Assembly: GCA_028023455.1 (NCBI GenBank)
Contig: JAQFVV010006311.1
Span: 3,987,367 to 4,051,366, forward strand
DNA length: 64,000 nucleotides
Direction: 5' to 3'
Source of the DNA: Epiperipatus broadwayi
Taxonomy: Eukaryota > Onychophora > Udeonychophora > Euonychophora > Peripatidae
The position numbers were made by a program, and so were the translations under genes. The notes under the pieces were generated by a model that searched no databases, was not told the origin of the DNA, and saw nothing but the letters and a program-made list of their open reading frames with translations. Below, piece after piece: positions 36,421 to 48,039 of the stretch; the first letter of the stretch is position 1, and each line of letters starts with the position of its first letter.

Positions 36421-36597
36421 ACTTTCTATTTAAATAGGTGAAGCTGAAGTGGTTTGATCTGAGAGTGTGAAGCTATTCAATACTTCACTAATTAACTCCG
36501 CATTTCTTATTACACATTAATACTTGTGAAATCTTTCGATTTACAACGAGTCAATGGAAAGATTTTATAGTGAGAAATCTATTACGATAATTTAAAG

Positions 36598-36812
36598 TTG
36601 TAATTATAAATGTATTTAAACACACATTGATTACATAAATAATATTCATTAAGGCTGTAGCCTCAAGCACATGCATATAAAATGCGATAGTAGGGACCTC
36701 TACAGGTCTTAAAACCACAAGCTTACTCATTGGAAGAAAAGAGGGGAAGGCTACAGCCTTAATGAATATTATTTATGTAATTAATGTGCATTTAAATAAA
36801 TTTATAATTACT
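36598..36812. repeat. Inverted-repeat element around a family copy
   Basis: Arms 36598-36664 and 36746-36812 are reverse complements (taattataaa...attcattaaggctgtagcc), with few mismatches. They enclose about 80 bp with the agggacctctacaggtctta unit. The arrangement looks like a small MITE, though no clean target duplication was found. Confidence 0.65.
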
Positions 36813-36844
36813 ACCAGCTGATGTAAATTTGTTCCATATAATCA

Positions 36845-37850
36845 TCAGAGCATGGGTTTGAACCAGGGTATTTCAATACCAATGGACCAAGCAGAAGCTG
36901 GAAATTTTGCATTTACAGTGGTATTTAATGAAAATATGGGCTGACATTTCCACATATTTATTCCCCATTCTTTAAAAATGTGAAAGAAGGTTATCTCACT
37001 ATCCTTGATTCTAAGGAAATCTAGAAGATGATACTTTCTTTGGTATTTTTTTGTTGTTTTATGCACATCAGCATAAAAAACTGATGGAAATGTCCTCAGC
37101 CTAATTATGGCATAAAACAACCCCCTTTTTGATAGGCATAATCCTGGTGATAATTTGTATGACCAGGGTTTATATCCATGAATAAGTGTTCCACATTTGG
37201 TTCTATTTTCTCTTTAATCTTGATGTTTTCTTGTTGCATGTCATCTTTTATCTTTATTTTTTCTTATAAAGTGCCATCTTCTATTTCTTTGAGGTCATAT
37301 TTGTGGCAATCCCTTTCTGTCCTATCTGTATCATCTTATTTTGGGTTTATGGGAGAATAATGCTCATTTCTGATCCTCCTTAAAGTTATAAACCTTCCTC
37401 TTGGTTTCCAAGAACATTTCTGGTGTGATTTTTTCTACTTCTGTTATCTGCTCTTTAGCCTGTCTCATTGACTCCATGAAGTTTCTAAACATTTGTTCTT
37501 GTTTTTGATCCCATTGTTCTCTTTTTTTCCATTATTCGATCATATTTTTGTTCCTTTTTCCCATTTGTTTCTATTTTTATTCTATTTTTTATCATTATTT
37601 GGTCATATTTTTGTTTTATTTTTACTTCCAAGTGTTCAGAGTTCTTTCTTATTCCCCCTATTAATTGAAATAATATGCTTTGCTTCAGCCTTTCTTTTGC
37701 TTCCATATCATGGGTATGAGTATATGAGACTGTATGATATTCCTTGAATATAATCTTCAGGATCTGTGTGTCAAATAATTCATCTTACATTTTCATGATA
37801 GTATTGTCTGTAATATTATTCAATATCATATTGTTATTCATGTTTTGATC
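36845..37850 (-). pseudogene. Degenerate gypsy-type gag relic
   Basis: On the minus strand a Lys/Gln/Glu-rich coiled-coil segment reads MEAKERLKQSILFQLIGG at 37706, then in another frame EQWDQKQEQMFRNFMESM, followed by ITPEMFLETKRKVYNFKED, and later FPSVFYADVHKTTKKYQRKY (36845-37120). The style matches the coiled-coil Gag of the plus-strand LTR element at 10.8 kb. It lies 1.3 kb downstream of a PBS-like site at 39168-39186, the same distance as in that element. Many stops and frameshifts make it dead. Confidence 0.45.
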
Positions 37851-39167
37851 TGTCATTTAAATTTATTAAAAAAATATCTTAATCTTTATGCTGTACTAAA
37901 TTGGTCAGCTTCTTCCATCCATACTCCAAGTGAGCATTTATCATTTGAATTTCTATCTATCCATCTGTTGTCTGAGAAGTCCTGCACTTTTAGTTGCTCA
38001 TATACATTTGAATTAAATAACATTTCTATGCATATACAAAAACACAATTCATTACTTACTGTGAAATAAAAAATCTGTGCTTTATTAATTTGAAACTAAA
38101 ATTAAAACTATAATAACTCAATGAGTAACTATTAAAGCAAACTTGTTAACTTTTTGATGTCAACATCAACTTGTCAAACATTTGTCTAATTTTTGTATTG
38201 GTCCATTACTTAAATCTGAGAACTATTATTTGTCAGTTTCATTTCCAGTCAGTTTCTATTGATAAAGTATTAATCTAAAATACACAGAATTGTTTTAATT
38301 CAGCTTCTAAAAATTGAATAATGTTAGATTCAAATTGATTAAATGTAACAAAAAATTAAGAATAATGTTAATAACTGAAGAAAAGTATAAGAACAACTTT
38401 AAAAATAACCAGAGTAAAACAAAAGAATTGTATTTTAACCAATCTACATGAATGTTGGTGTCTCATTATTCAGTTCTGTAGCAGTCAACATTATTCACTT
38501 TTCTTGAAGAGCGGTCACTTTCCCACGCTTATTTTTCTTTAAAATTTAAAATTTTTTGAATCAAACTTTATATTTCAATAAAGTAATGTAAAATCTTAAT
38601 TATAAATTTTAAAAATTATGATAAATATATTTATTTACATTCAAAATCAATTACAAACATATAAAACATTTTGTTTTGATTTCTGACTTTGTCATTTAGA
38701 AATGCCTGCAATACAATTTCCAGAGTTGGCAGCCATCCAATCAGAAAAAAGAGGCTGGCCTACACATTAATACACAGCAATAAAAATTGATTTTTTTTTT
38801 CAAAATATATCACCATATGCGGACTTTTTAAGAACTAAAATTTTAAATTTTAAATTTCCTACAAAATAGCCTAAAATAAAAAAATGTGACCAAAATTGAC
38901 CAAGAGATTGCACAAACAATGCCCACAAACCATAAATGGCATGAATGAAAATTAAAACGGTGAGATCTAACTGAATTTAACGGCAGAGTGGTTAAATGAT
39001 GACAAGAAAGTTCACACTTTCCTATTGTTATACATATATGCATATAGATTACCTACACATTCTCTCATAAATATCAATAAAAACAATCATTAATTTAAAT
39101 GGACTATAAAAATGACTCATATATACTATTAAAAATATCTATATCTCAGTGTTGTTGATTTATCATG

Positions 39168-39186
39168 TCCCACTTTGGGTGCCAGA
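39168..39186 (-). other. Gypsy-type primer-binding-site-like sequence
   Basis: The minus strand reads tggcacccaaagtgggaca, close to the TGGCGCCC...GTGGGG primer-binding sites of Ty3/gypsy elements. An LTR would end just before it, at about 39190, and extend to roughly 39400, but no second LTR copy was found. Confidence 0.45.
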
Positions 39187-39529
39187 CTACAAAAAAATGT
39201 GTAATGGTCAGATACATTGTAAAAATCCTAGGAACCAAGCAATGATCACTAACTCCTATGTCTTTGTGTAATATTGCTGTAAACATTACCACAAACAAAA
39301 CAAAATTGAACTTCATTACTTATGCTTCCAGGACAATTTCCACATGACTACCACATCTGATATTAGCATATAGTATATATGCCATATAATTAATCTGTCA
39401 TTATAAATTTTATTAAAATACAATGTTCAGGAATTTTAATTAGCTTAAATTTAAATTACCTATTTTTTATCAGAATTTTCTATGATTAATTATTTATCTA
39501 GTCTTAGTTAACTATTTCTGAATCTTTCT

Positions 39530-39549
39530 ACACACACACACACACACAC
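39530..39549. repeat. (CA)n microsatellite
   Basis: About ten CA units in the intron. Confidence 0.95.
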
Positions 39550-39675
39550 CATGCCTTTAGTAAATTTAATAAAATACTATTCTTTACAAATTTTTAATAA
39601 ATTAAACTTTAAGATTTTCAATAATAGAGTTTAAAACTATTTAGTTACAAATTAATATGAAGCATGTGTTTGTAA

Positions 39676-39676
<1 letters not shown>

Positions 39677-39712
<36 letters not shown>
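39677..39712. repeat. (TA)n microsatellite
   Basis: About 18 TA units. Confidence 0.95.
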
Positions 39713-39713
<1 letters not shown>

Positions 39714-39719
39714 CTTCAA

Positions 39720-42700
39720 TAAATGTTTACTGATTTGTGATCTGAAATAAGAGGACGACTGAGATATATGGCATTTTGTAAATAGAAATTTAAAAAAAAT
39801 TAATTAAAATTATCTTCCAATAGAAAATAAGTGTTTTGAAATAAATCAAATATTTACCAAACTGTTTAAGATCTTTTGTGAATTTTTCTTTAAGCCATAA
39901 AAAATCAATCATATTAAATTGTTTAAAAATATATCATTGGTCAGTTTTGTATTGCAATAATGAAGATGGGGTCAGATATAAACAAAACATTGAAAAATTT
40001 AGAAAGAATTTTTCCTGGATTTAGTCATTGTGATGTTGAGAAGCAGCAGAAGAAACATCACATACAGGTTAGAGAAAATCATAACAGGACTCACTAATTT
40101 TAGTAAGACTTAAGGAAATCATATGTACTTTGAATTATTTATACATTCATAACTCATAGACTTACATTAAGAAATATAATTTGCCAAAATGATTTATTGA
40201 ATGTGAAAATATAAAATTTATAATAGTATTGGGAAGTGTGATTTACTTCTTGCATTTATATAATTTTTAACATTTATATAAATTAGTCTTACTGCTGAGT
40301 ATAATAAATTAATAATTACATTTTTGGGAATTGAGATAAAGATTTAATTTAGTTTAATTTGATGAAAACACCAGAGGTTTTGTTAGATATTTGTTAGTTT
40401 CTAACTGAAATGTTTGGATTTTTGAATGCATAATGTATATGAATTTCTATGTAACTTTTTTATTATTGCCACTTATAATAAACATAAAAAATATGAACCT
40501 TATATCCTGGAATAAGAAAGTTTAAAAATCACAAAATTATGAGATTAGGATAATTGACTGAATTAGCATTTAAATAAATCAAATTCAGAGTAATGCTAAT
40601 ATGACTATTAGTTAAACTTTATAAATGGTAAAATAAAAATCAGACAAAGATAAATATAATCTCATATCATTTATTCAAATTCATAATTACTCCATCTATA
40701 AAGCCTGCTTTACTTATTAATAGACCTATATTACATGTGATTTGAAGTAATTACAAATACATGTTTCAAACAAATAATTTTAATAAATTGTTAATATGAC
40801 TCCATATCTAAAATATAGAATATATGGTTAAAATATGGAGTGCACCTAAAATATTTTTGATTAGTTCAGAACTTTAAAAAAACATAGAATTTTTTTCAGT
40901 AAACTGGTCCATATTCATATCTCTAGACATTTAATATTAGTAAATGGATATTTAGTTATTCTTAACTGAAACAATGTAATAAGCCTCAAGATAATTGGAT
41001 TATCCATATGAACGTGTTTATATTAGCATTGAAATTAAATGCATTGTGATCTACTTCACTACTGTTTTCAGTAGCGTTCTAACACCTACAATCATACTAA
41101 AGCAATATGAGATTGCTAAACATACATTCAATTTACATTTGATGGTGATTATACACCAATTTATTGTCCAATGGATAATCATTGTATATCATATGTAAAG
41201 ACAATCTCCATTTCTGATTACTTTTTAAATATTAGTTTTCATCAGTATATGGACAACTGATTCTCAAGAATCACTTTCTACTTGTTACTATAATATATAG
41301 TTAATAGCTTGAAATTTTATAAGTCATTGAAGTTTGAAACTAAAAACATTTGCTTGTTTAACTATATATGTAAGAGAATAAAATGTTGCCCACAGGTTTT
41401 GAGCAGCATTTTAAAACTAGAATAAAAAGATGATGATGAAATAACCTTTATTATCACTCTTAAAATTAGGTTGTCATTTATAGGAGATCGGATAAGACAA
41501 GTCCACAGTAGAGTGATCCTGTTTAATTATTCCATGCAAATTGTGTCACTATTTGTAACAGAATAAATATGTGTATATGATAAAATATGTGTATATGATA
41601 ACTTCTATTATAGCCCCAATGATTTAGGTAGCATTAGTAACAGATCAAAAAAATAGCCTGAATAAAAATATAGCCCAGTCATTGGTCATTTTATGTACCA
41701 GAAGAAAATTAAGCCATGAAGTTTGTCATCATTTGTAATTAAATAAAATGTAAATTAAAGAAAAACAATTCTAATTTTATCATGCCCATGAATAATATCA
41801 TTCATAATAGAATGATCATAATAAACTAATTTAAATAAATACCAATCAATAAATAATTATTTGGTACTTAATATAATCCTTTATCTAATCGCATTATGAC
41901 TGTTAACTATACCAAAAGAAAACATTGATGATAATCTTTATTTTAACATCATGAATTCAAACAGAATTTAGAATAAATAAAAAATAAACAAATTTATCAT
42001 TTCAGATACTCTAAATATAATCCTTACTTAAAATATATTAAAATAAAGCAATTAAACCAAATATCACTGTTCAATACAATGATATAAGCTTAAGATATAT
42101 TTCACTTATAACCAAATGAAAATAATGATAAATCATTCAACAACTAAACTCTAATCACCTAACTAATCAAACATTGCTTATATTAATATTTTGACTAAAA
42201 TTTAACAGTTGTTTATATCTAAATAAAATAATTCATGAATGATTGAAATAACCACTTTAGTATGTCCTATAAGTTTACAATATACATAATATATAAATAA
42301 ATATATGACTCAATAATTAATTAAAATTCTAATTAAATAAAATTATAAATAATACTAACTCAGCTAGCTATACACTTATATTAATATACTTTTACTAATT
42401 AAAAGTGCTTAGTAATAAGATGTAATACTTAACAGTAATGGAATATTAATGCACCTATTAGATAATCTTAAATCTATAATATCCAATCATACCAGTATAT
42501 AAAAGAAATAGTAAATGTCTATTGGGTATTTACTTAAATACAATTAACTAATTTTATATATATAACAGGTCAATAATTATATATTTTAATGATCTCAGTT
42601 ATAAAAAATCTCGATTTTTTTTTACTTTGGAGAGGGATGGGAAGATGGAACACATTCTTTATATTTACAATAGAAGATTCCTTTTTAAAGTGGAATGTTT

Positions 42701-43100
42701 ATCCATTCAAATATTTATAAAAATTATATCCATGGCTTACATATTTTTTAAATATATAAACAATTATTAAATATGTTTAATAATTATAATCTACTATGTT
42801 TTTAAAAAATATATTATTTTTTGTATGATCTAATTGAAAGATATGATTTCTTGCCTCTATTTTAAACAAATTATTTTTTACATTTATAAAATGTTCAAAG
42901 GTTATATATTATTTAATAAAATAATAATCAGCTTACATCAATATATTTTTAAATACCACGTCTACGGTAATTGAAATTACATTTTTATATTATTTTTTTA
43001 TTATGATATAATATCTGAGTTTATTGCTTTAGAATAGTTTAAATAGATAAATTTCAAAGGCATCTGGGAATATACTCAAATAAATAATTATAATAATAGC
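39720..43100. other. Intronic AT-rich stretch
   Basis: No gene or complete element recognised. A 17-bp direct duplication (aatatgtgtatatgata) occurs at 41567-41600. A possible old retroelement fragment lies near 40010-40080. Confidence 0.4.
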
Positions 43101-43126
43101 TGTAACTTAAATAATATTACACTTAC

Positions 43127-43860
43127 CATTTTAGCAAGGAAATGTAGCATTATTTCCAACGTGTAGGAGTGTTTTTCAGAAGATATTGTTTTCTTAAGAA
43201 ATGAAATAGGATTAGTAATGCTTAAAGTATTTGGTGACATCTCCCAGATTGAACGAAGTCTTACTGATATAATAGTCATTGGATATTTATTTTCTCTCAC
43301 TAAAGTCATATAAATATAACCTTCCAAAGCAAATTTAATATAATAAGAATAATCAAAGTACTCTGAAGAATTTAATTTATGATAGTATTTTTCTAAAATG
43401 ACAGCAATTTTTTGAATATCTAGGTAAATATCATCATTTAAAACTAAATGTTGTTCCTCCATATGTAATGTCATATGAAATATGATCCGGCCATAAATTT
43501 TCAATCTTAAAACTTGAATTTCTAAAGTTTCAGTTCCAAATGTTCTGCTTAGAATATAATCTCTCATTATCTGTTCAGTGTCAAGTAATATTTCTGTATT
43601 ATACTCACTAAGATTGTCTTTTACTAAAGTACTTTCCAGAAGATGTAATGACTGACTCTTTATTAGTATACTTTGGCAAAAACTTAAATGTGCTAAATTA
43701 ATACACCCATGACATTTGTTTGATTTTTGAAAATGAGGAAGTATATCCTTTAATATTTGATGCTCTTTAACAGGATAAATAGGTCCAGTTTTTGCTAAGG
43801 TGTTAAAAGAATTCACAAATTCAGATGGATTAGTATGAAAATTTTCAGTGCTGATCTGAT
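43127..43860 (-). CDS. Exon 3 (734 bp), helical domain
   Basis: The largest exon. The acceptor is tttttaatgttttag and the donor is GTAAGT. It encodes 244 full codons with no stop in 734 bp of AT-rich DNA, far more than chance would give. It reads QISTENFHTNPSEFVNSF near the start, CHGCINLAHLSFCQS near residue 50 and RLKIYGRIIFHMTLHMEEQH in the middle. Predicted content is almost all helix with regular Leu/Ile spacing, which recalls an alpha-solenoid. No catalytic or zinc-binding signature is clear; the CHGC pair is single. Family unknown. Confidence 0.8.
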
Positions 43861-44055
43861 CTAAAACATTAAAAATAATAAATATATATTAATATATTTA
43901 AAATATATTAATTAAATTGAATCATTGAATTTATTAACTATTGTTTAATTACTTTATTTATGCTGATAAATTTATGCAAGGTGCAAACTGTGCAAAATGA
44001 TTATATAAATAAAAATGCAAATTGATTAATATGAATATTAATGTAATTGTGAGTA

Positions 44056-44250
44056 CACCCGGGTCTCATTTTATGTGGATTTATTTAATGTGATTTTGAA
44101 GTTATGCGATTCATGATTCTTCTTAATTTCTTTGTATGTGGTTTTCTTTTATGCGATAAAAATTATTAGATCACAAGTCGAGCTCCGATAATGCGCTATT
44201 ACTTTAAATATTATAAATTTCACACACTCATGTCATATTTTCTCATCTGC
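44056..44250 (+). mobile_element. Tigger-like element, left-end fragment
   Basis: Begins TA|CACCCGGGTCTC and matches the left 190 bp of the full copy at 44844, including gatttatttaa.g.gatttt and the tccgataatgcgctattact block. The right end is missing. Confidence 0.65.
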
Positions 44251-44751
44251 TATATAAGTGTTTTAGTTCAATATTTATATTATGTGAAGTGTATAATAAT
44301 AAGGAAATATGACTCAATTGCATGAAGACTCATACTTGATGTACGATTCAGGCTGATTATTATTCATGGCTATTAACAAATAGACTAAAATTTTAGGTTA
44401 TAATCACTCCTACTTGTACATGGTCACCCATTGGTCATTGATAAACAAATAATCATTTCCCCTAGACTAAAATTCTTTATAATTGTAACTAGTGACAAAG
44501 GTGAATATATTATTTATTGCAGCACTCCCCTCTTCATTATGCTTTTTTTCATAAATTATATTGTGTGAATAATGATAAAGCCAGAATTTTAATAATATGA
44601 ACATAAGGTAAGCTCTTTTACATATTGTTAAAATTAAGACTTTTCTGAAGAAACATAATGGTGGGGTTTACTGAACAATATATATTTATATATGTAAATA
44701 TAAATATATCTTGATATTCTTTCATATTAATACTAATATAAAAAATACTAG

Positions 44752-44832
44752 TCAAGCATTGTTAGCCAAGAGGTCATCGCACCTGCTTTGCAAGCAAGTA
44801 GTTGGTTGCAGACAGATGTGGGTTCATATGGA
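44752..44832 (+). mobile_element. tRNA-derived SINE head, copy 2
   Basis: Reads tagccaagagg (A box) and gtgggttcatatgg (decayed B box) with tttgcaagcaagtagttggt between them, about 80% identical to the minus-strand copy at 20906-21008. It stops 11 bp before the Tigger-like element. Confidence 0.6.
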
Positions 44833-44843
44833 AAATGTATATA

Positions 44844-45807
44844 CACCTGGGTCTCTTTTTACGCAGATTTATTTAACGCGATTTTGAAGTTAAGCAATTC
44901 ACGTTTCTCTGGAAGTCAAATTCCGATAATGCGCTATTACTTTAAATAATAAATTTTGCACACTTACATCATATTGAAAGTAATAGCACATTATTGGATT
45001 TCGACTTTCATCTTAGTAATTTCAATATTTTCAGTGCTTTATAATAGTAAGATTTTATGCAATAATGAAATTAAAATCATGATTTTCACATTTTATGTAT
45101 ACACACATTAAATTTTACAAGATTATAATGTAAATTTGTTCAAATATTGTGCATGTTAATTTTGCATTTTAAATCACATTCTGTATTTGCTTTTTAAAAA
45201 AGAACGTAATCAATTATTAATCATTTAGTGTCCGCAAGTTTATTTTTAAAAGGTGAGTAATAGCAGTGGGCACAATTAAAATTGAAAATTAAAAAATTAA
45301 AGACAAAAATAAGGATTTAATTTTTAGTTGTTAGATTAATTACTAATTACGTTGTCACCAGAAAACCATTAACACAACATTAGAGTGACATTGGCGCTAG
45401 TTGTATTTCCTCTTGTGAAGAATCTGATTTTTTACCAGTTTGCAAACGAACCTGTTTAACGGAAAATAGCGATACCAATTAAAACGTGTATAAAAAATGT
45501 AAATTACTGTAAATTATGCATAAAAATATATTGTTTTGAATAAAATTAAATATTATAGTTAAAAAAAGTTTGTCTTGTATCAATTTTTTTCAAATTTGGA
45601 ATTTTTTATTAATCATATTTTATTTCCTTATTTTTTTTGCGCGAATTTCAAAGTAATTTTACATTGGTGCTTTGCTTTTACGTGATTTTTGAAAAATCAC
45701 AGTCCGTATCCCACCTTTTTCAAGGTAAGTTACATCTATTTTTGTGTGATTTCATTTGCGCATGTTTTCTGAGGAACCTATCTATCGCATAAAACAAGAC
45801 CCAGGTG
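44844..45807. mobile_element. Tigger/pogo-like non-autonomous DNA transposon
   Basis: Terminal inverted repeats start CACCTGGGTCT and are flanked by TA on both sides (44842-44843 and 45808-45809), the target choice of Tc1/mariner/pogo elements. The right end, read inward, has ATGCGATAGATAGGTTCCTC followed by AGAAAACATGCGCAAATG, which strongly recalls the Tigger end pattern of GCGATA, TTCC.AGAAA and repeated GCG units. It is 964 bp long with no transposase ORF. An internal inverted repeat lies at 44913-45012. Confidence 0.75.
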
Positions 45808-45837
45808 TATATATATATTGTAACAATCAAAATGCAA

Positions 45838-45985
45838 GTGGAGATCGAATCTAACCGCAATCTACAATAGGGCACCATCTAGGCATTTAAGTCTAGAAAA
45901 ATTTATAAAGTAGGCAGATACGCGCTATTAAGATTCCACTTTATTTAAATATTCAGATCGTTAGCCCAAGTCACTAGCTTGGTGG
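45838..45985 (-). repeat. SINE-like dispersed repeat, copy 2
   Basis: The reverse complement matches 15268-15375 and goes on to ggttagattcgatctcc, a B-box-like sequence, preceded by an A-box-like tgcctagatgg. The spacing of this pair is tRNA-like. It ends at tgttaca, 20 bp from the Tigger-like element. Confidence 0.45.
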
Positions 45986-46259
45986 AACAGCAGAGATTAT
46001 AAAATATAACTTTATATCTTAAATATAAAAAAATAAAAGCCACTGCCAGAAATTAACACATAAAATATTTATTTACGCACATATAAAATCATTCTAATTT
46101 GAGGAATAAGTTTAACATTTTAGATTTTTATATTAATCTTTAATTTTACAATAAATAGATTGCAATAAGGAGTTTAATATTTATTTAGTGAGTCGAGTAT
46201 GAATAGACTACATAGATCTGCATTTGACAAGAAAATATTCTTTCCCTTATTTAACCTTA

Positions 46260-46560
46260 GGTCAAAAAGTTCGCAGTCGAACCGGCGCCAATCCAACTGA
46301 TACATTTATGTATTCAATGTAGCATGAAAATACGACAACACAAAATACTATACTGTCAGGAATGTACATCTGAACAGTAAGTAGAGTTAGAGAAGACATT
46401 GTCTCTCCACCAACAGGAATGCTACATCTGTTGGTGAGTAGAACAATAAACAAAAAACTCCATAGAAATGGACTGTGGTCCTTTGCCGACTTACAAACCC
46501 ATCCATAGGCAAACAGAAGGTGTGTGGCATGTATATACAATACTGCCCATAGCGGATCTC
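46260..46560. other. GC-richer block, unidentified repeat candidate
   Basis: Contains cgcagtcgaaccggcgcc, whose reverse complement has a B-box-like ggttcgactgc. An open minus frame of 92 codons (46262-46540) has no recognised motif. Nothing else in the window matches it. Confidence 0.3.
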
Positions 46561-46716
46561 ATACTACATCTACTAATTACACAAATATATCCAATCCATT
46601 GAGCTAATTCAACTATGAAACGAATAACCTAAGATTACCCTCCCTTAAACTATATATATAACTTTACAAATATATACAGCCATTCACGCCTGACTTAAAT
46701 TTAACATTTAATTACG

Positions 46717-47725
46717 TTCGCACAGATGAATTTTATACAATTTGTTTTATAATGTCGAGTATAGATTGGCTGCACAGATTCCATGGTCAAAAACATCTCA
46801 AGATAAACACAACTGATCAAAATACAAAATCATCGATAATGTCAATTGCATAGGGAATACAAAAATCCATGGCATTCATCGTAAGATGCCGCAGTGACAT
46901 TGATGACTTATATATTCCAATCGACTATGAAACAGCAACATAATTAACTGCTAATGAATCTATGCAACGTATACCCAACTTAAATTTCCTCGTTTAAAAT
47001 TTATACAACAAGAAAAAAAAATGGAAATGATTTTTATCAAAAGCAAAACATATAAAATTAAACATTATCAATTGATTTTAAACTTAAAAGTCAGATAGAA
47101 GTTCATAAGCTTGAACGAAAGCTCTTAATTATTTTTAAACTTTAGAGTTCATGTCAATAGCTTACAGTAGAAGAATCACTGCTCTTGATGTAAATTTCCA
47201 CGGAGTCTTTATTTGAAAACCCGGTCAGATGTTCCGGAGGTAGCATTAGCTGGTTCATTTCAGTATCACAGTCAGTTCATTTTTAAAATAGAGAGAGAGT
47301 GTGTGATATGTGCGTATTATCACGACCCTCAAAAAACAAAGCCGGAAAAACTGACAGGAAAACTGTATTTCCTCTTTTATAGTATCCACACAGATTCAAC
47401 CAACAAAATGTCACTAATCCATCCTTTTCATTCGGGACCGGGCTGAGGCTTGGTGCTTCCATTGGTCAAGCTAATTTCTCTTTATTCTCTTATCTAACTT
47501 TTCATCTGATGTTTTAATTACACAACTTTTGGATAATTAATAAACAATCATTTCCATTTACAGATTACAGGAATTAAATAATACCTGTTTTTATTTTAAC
47601 TTACGTTATTTCTTTATTAAAATATTTCTATATTTAAATCTTTTATTTTTTTATCAAAAAAGTACGTTCAAATACTTTGTTTATTTATAAAAAAAAATTT
47701 TTTTAAAGTTTTGCATCTGTGCGAA
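46717..47725. mobile_element. Possible DNA transposon with 12-bp inverted ends
   Basis: TTCGCACAGATG at 46717-46728 is inverted at 47714-47725. The 1-kb interior includes a GC-richer coding-like block (47213-47446, 77 codons, with ICAYYHDPQKTKPEKLTGKL). No target duplication is obvious. The matching 12-mers may be chance. Confidence 0.3.
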
Positions 47726-47885
47726 TATAATATATACATTATACGTTTAACAAACATTTTAATTTTAGTGTTTAGTTGTTTTTTTTAAATACATTTATTT
47801 TTATTTGCGAACTTAAAAGTTTTTATTTCAATTTAATGTAACAACATATTTATATATCATTACAATATATATATATATATATATA

Positions 47886-48031
47886 CTAGGTCAGAGTTTA
47901 AATATGTTTATTAAATTATTAGCACCAGGTATGCTTTCACATCATATTCATAATCCTGAATGTGATGTGAAAGCATCAAAAGTATACTTGGTACTAATAA
48001 TTTAAAAAAACATATTTAAACTCTGACTTAG
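47886..48031. mobile_element. 146-bp hairpin MITE with TA duplication
   Basis: The ends CTAGGTCAGAG and CTCTGACTTAG are inverted with one mismatch, and the inverted match continues through aaatatgtt and aaattattag to a centre near 47953. TA flanks both sides (47884-47885 and 48032-48033). The left flank is itself a (TA)n. No coding content. Confidence 0.75.
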
Positions 48032-48039
48032 TATTTCTT

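Noticed and set aside
37493-37747. 84-codon plus-strand ORF rich in Phe/Leu
   Set aside because: It is the antisense shadow of the Lys/Glu-rich gag relic on the minus strand.
39990-40085. Apparent decayed duplicate of exon 4 in the intron (cctggatt, tgagaagca, catcacatacagg)
   Set aside because: It needs a large gap, and the second half fits 60460-60500 of the LTR element as well or better. The similarity is too weak to call.
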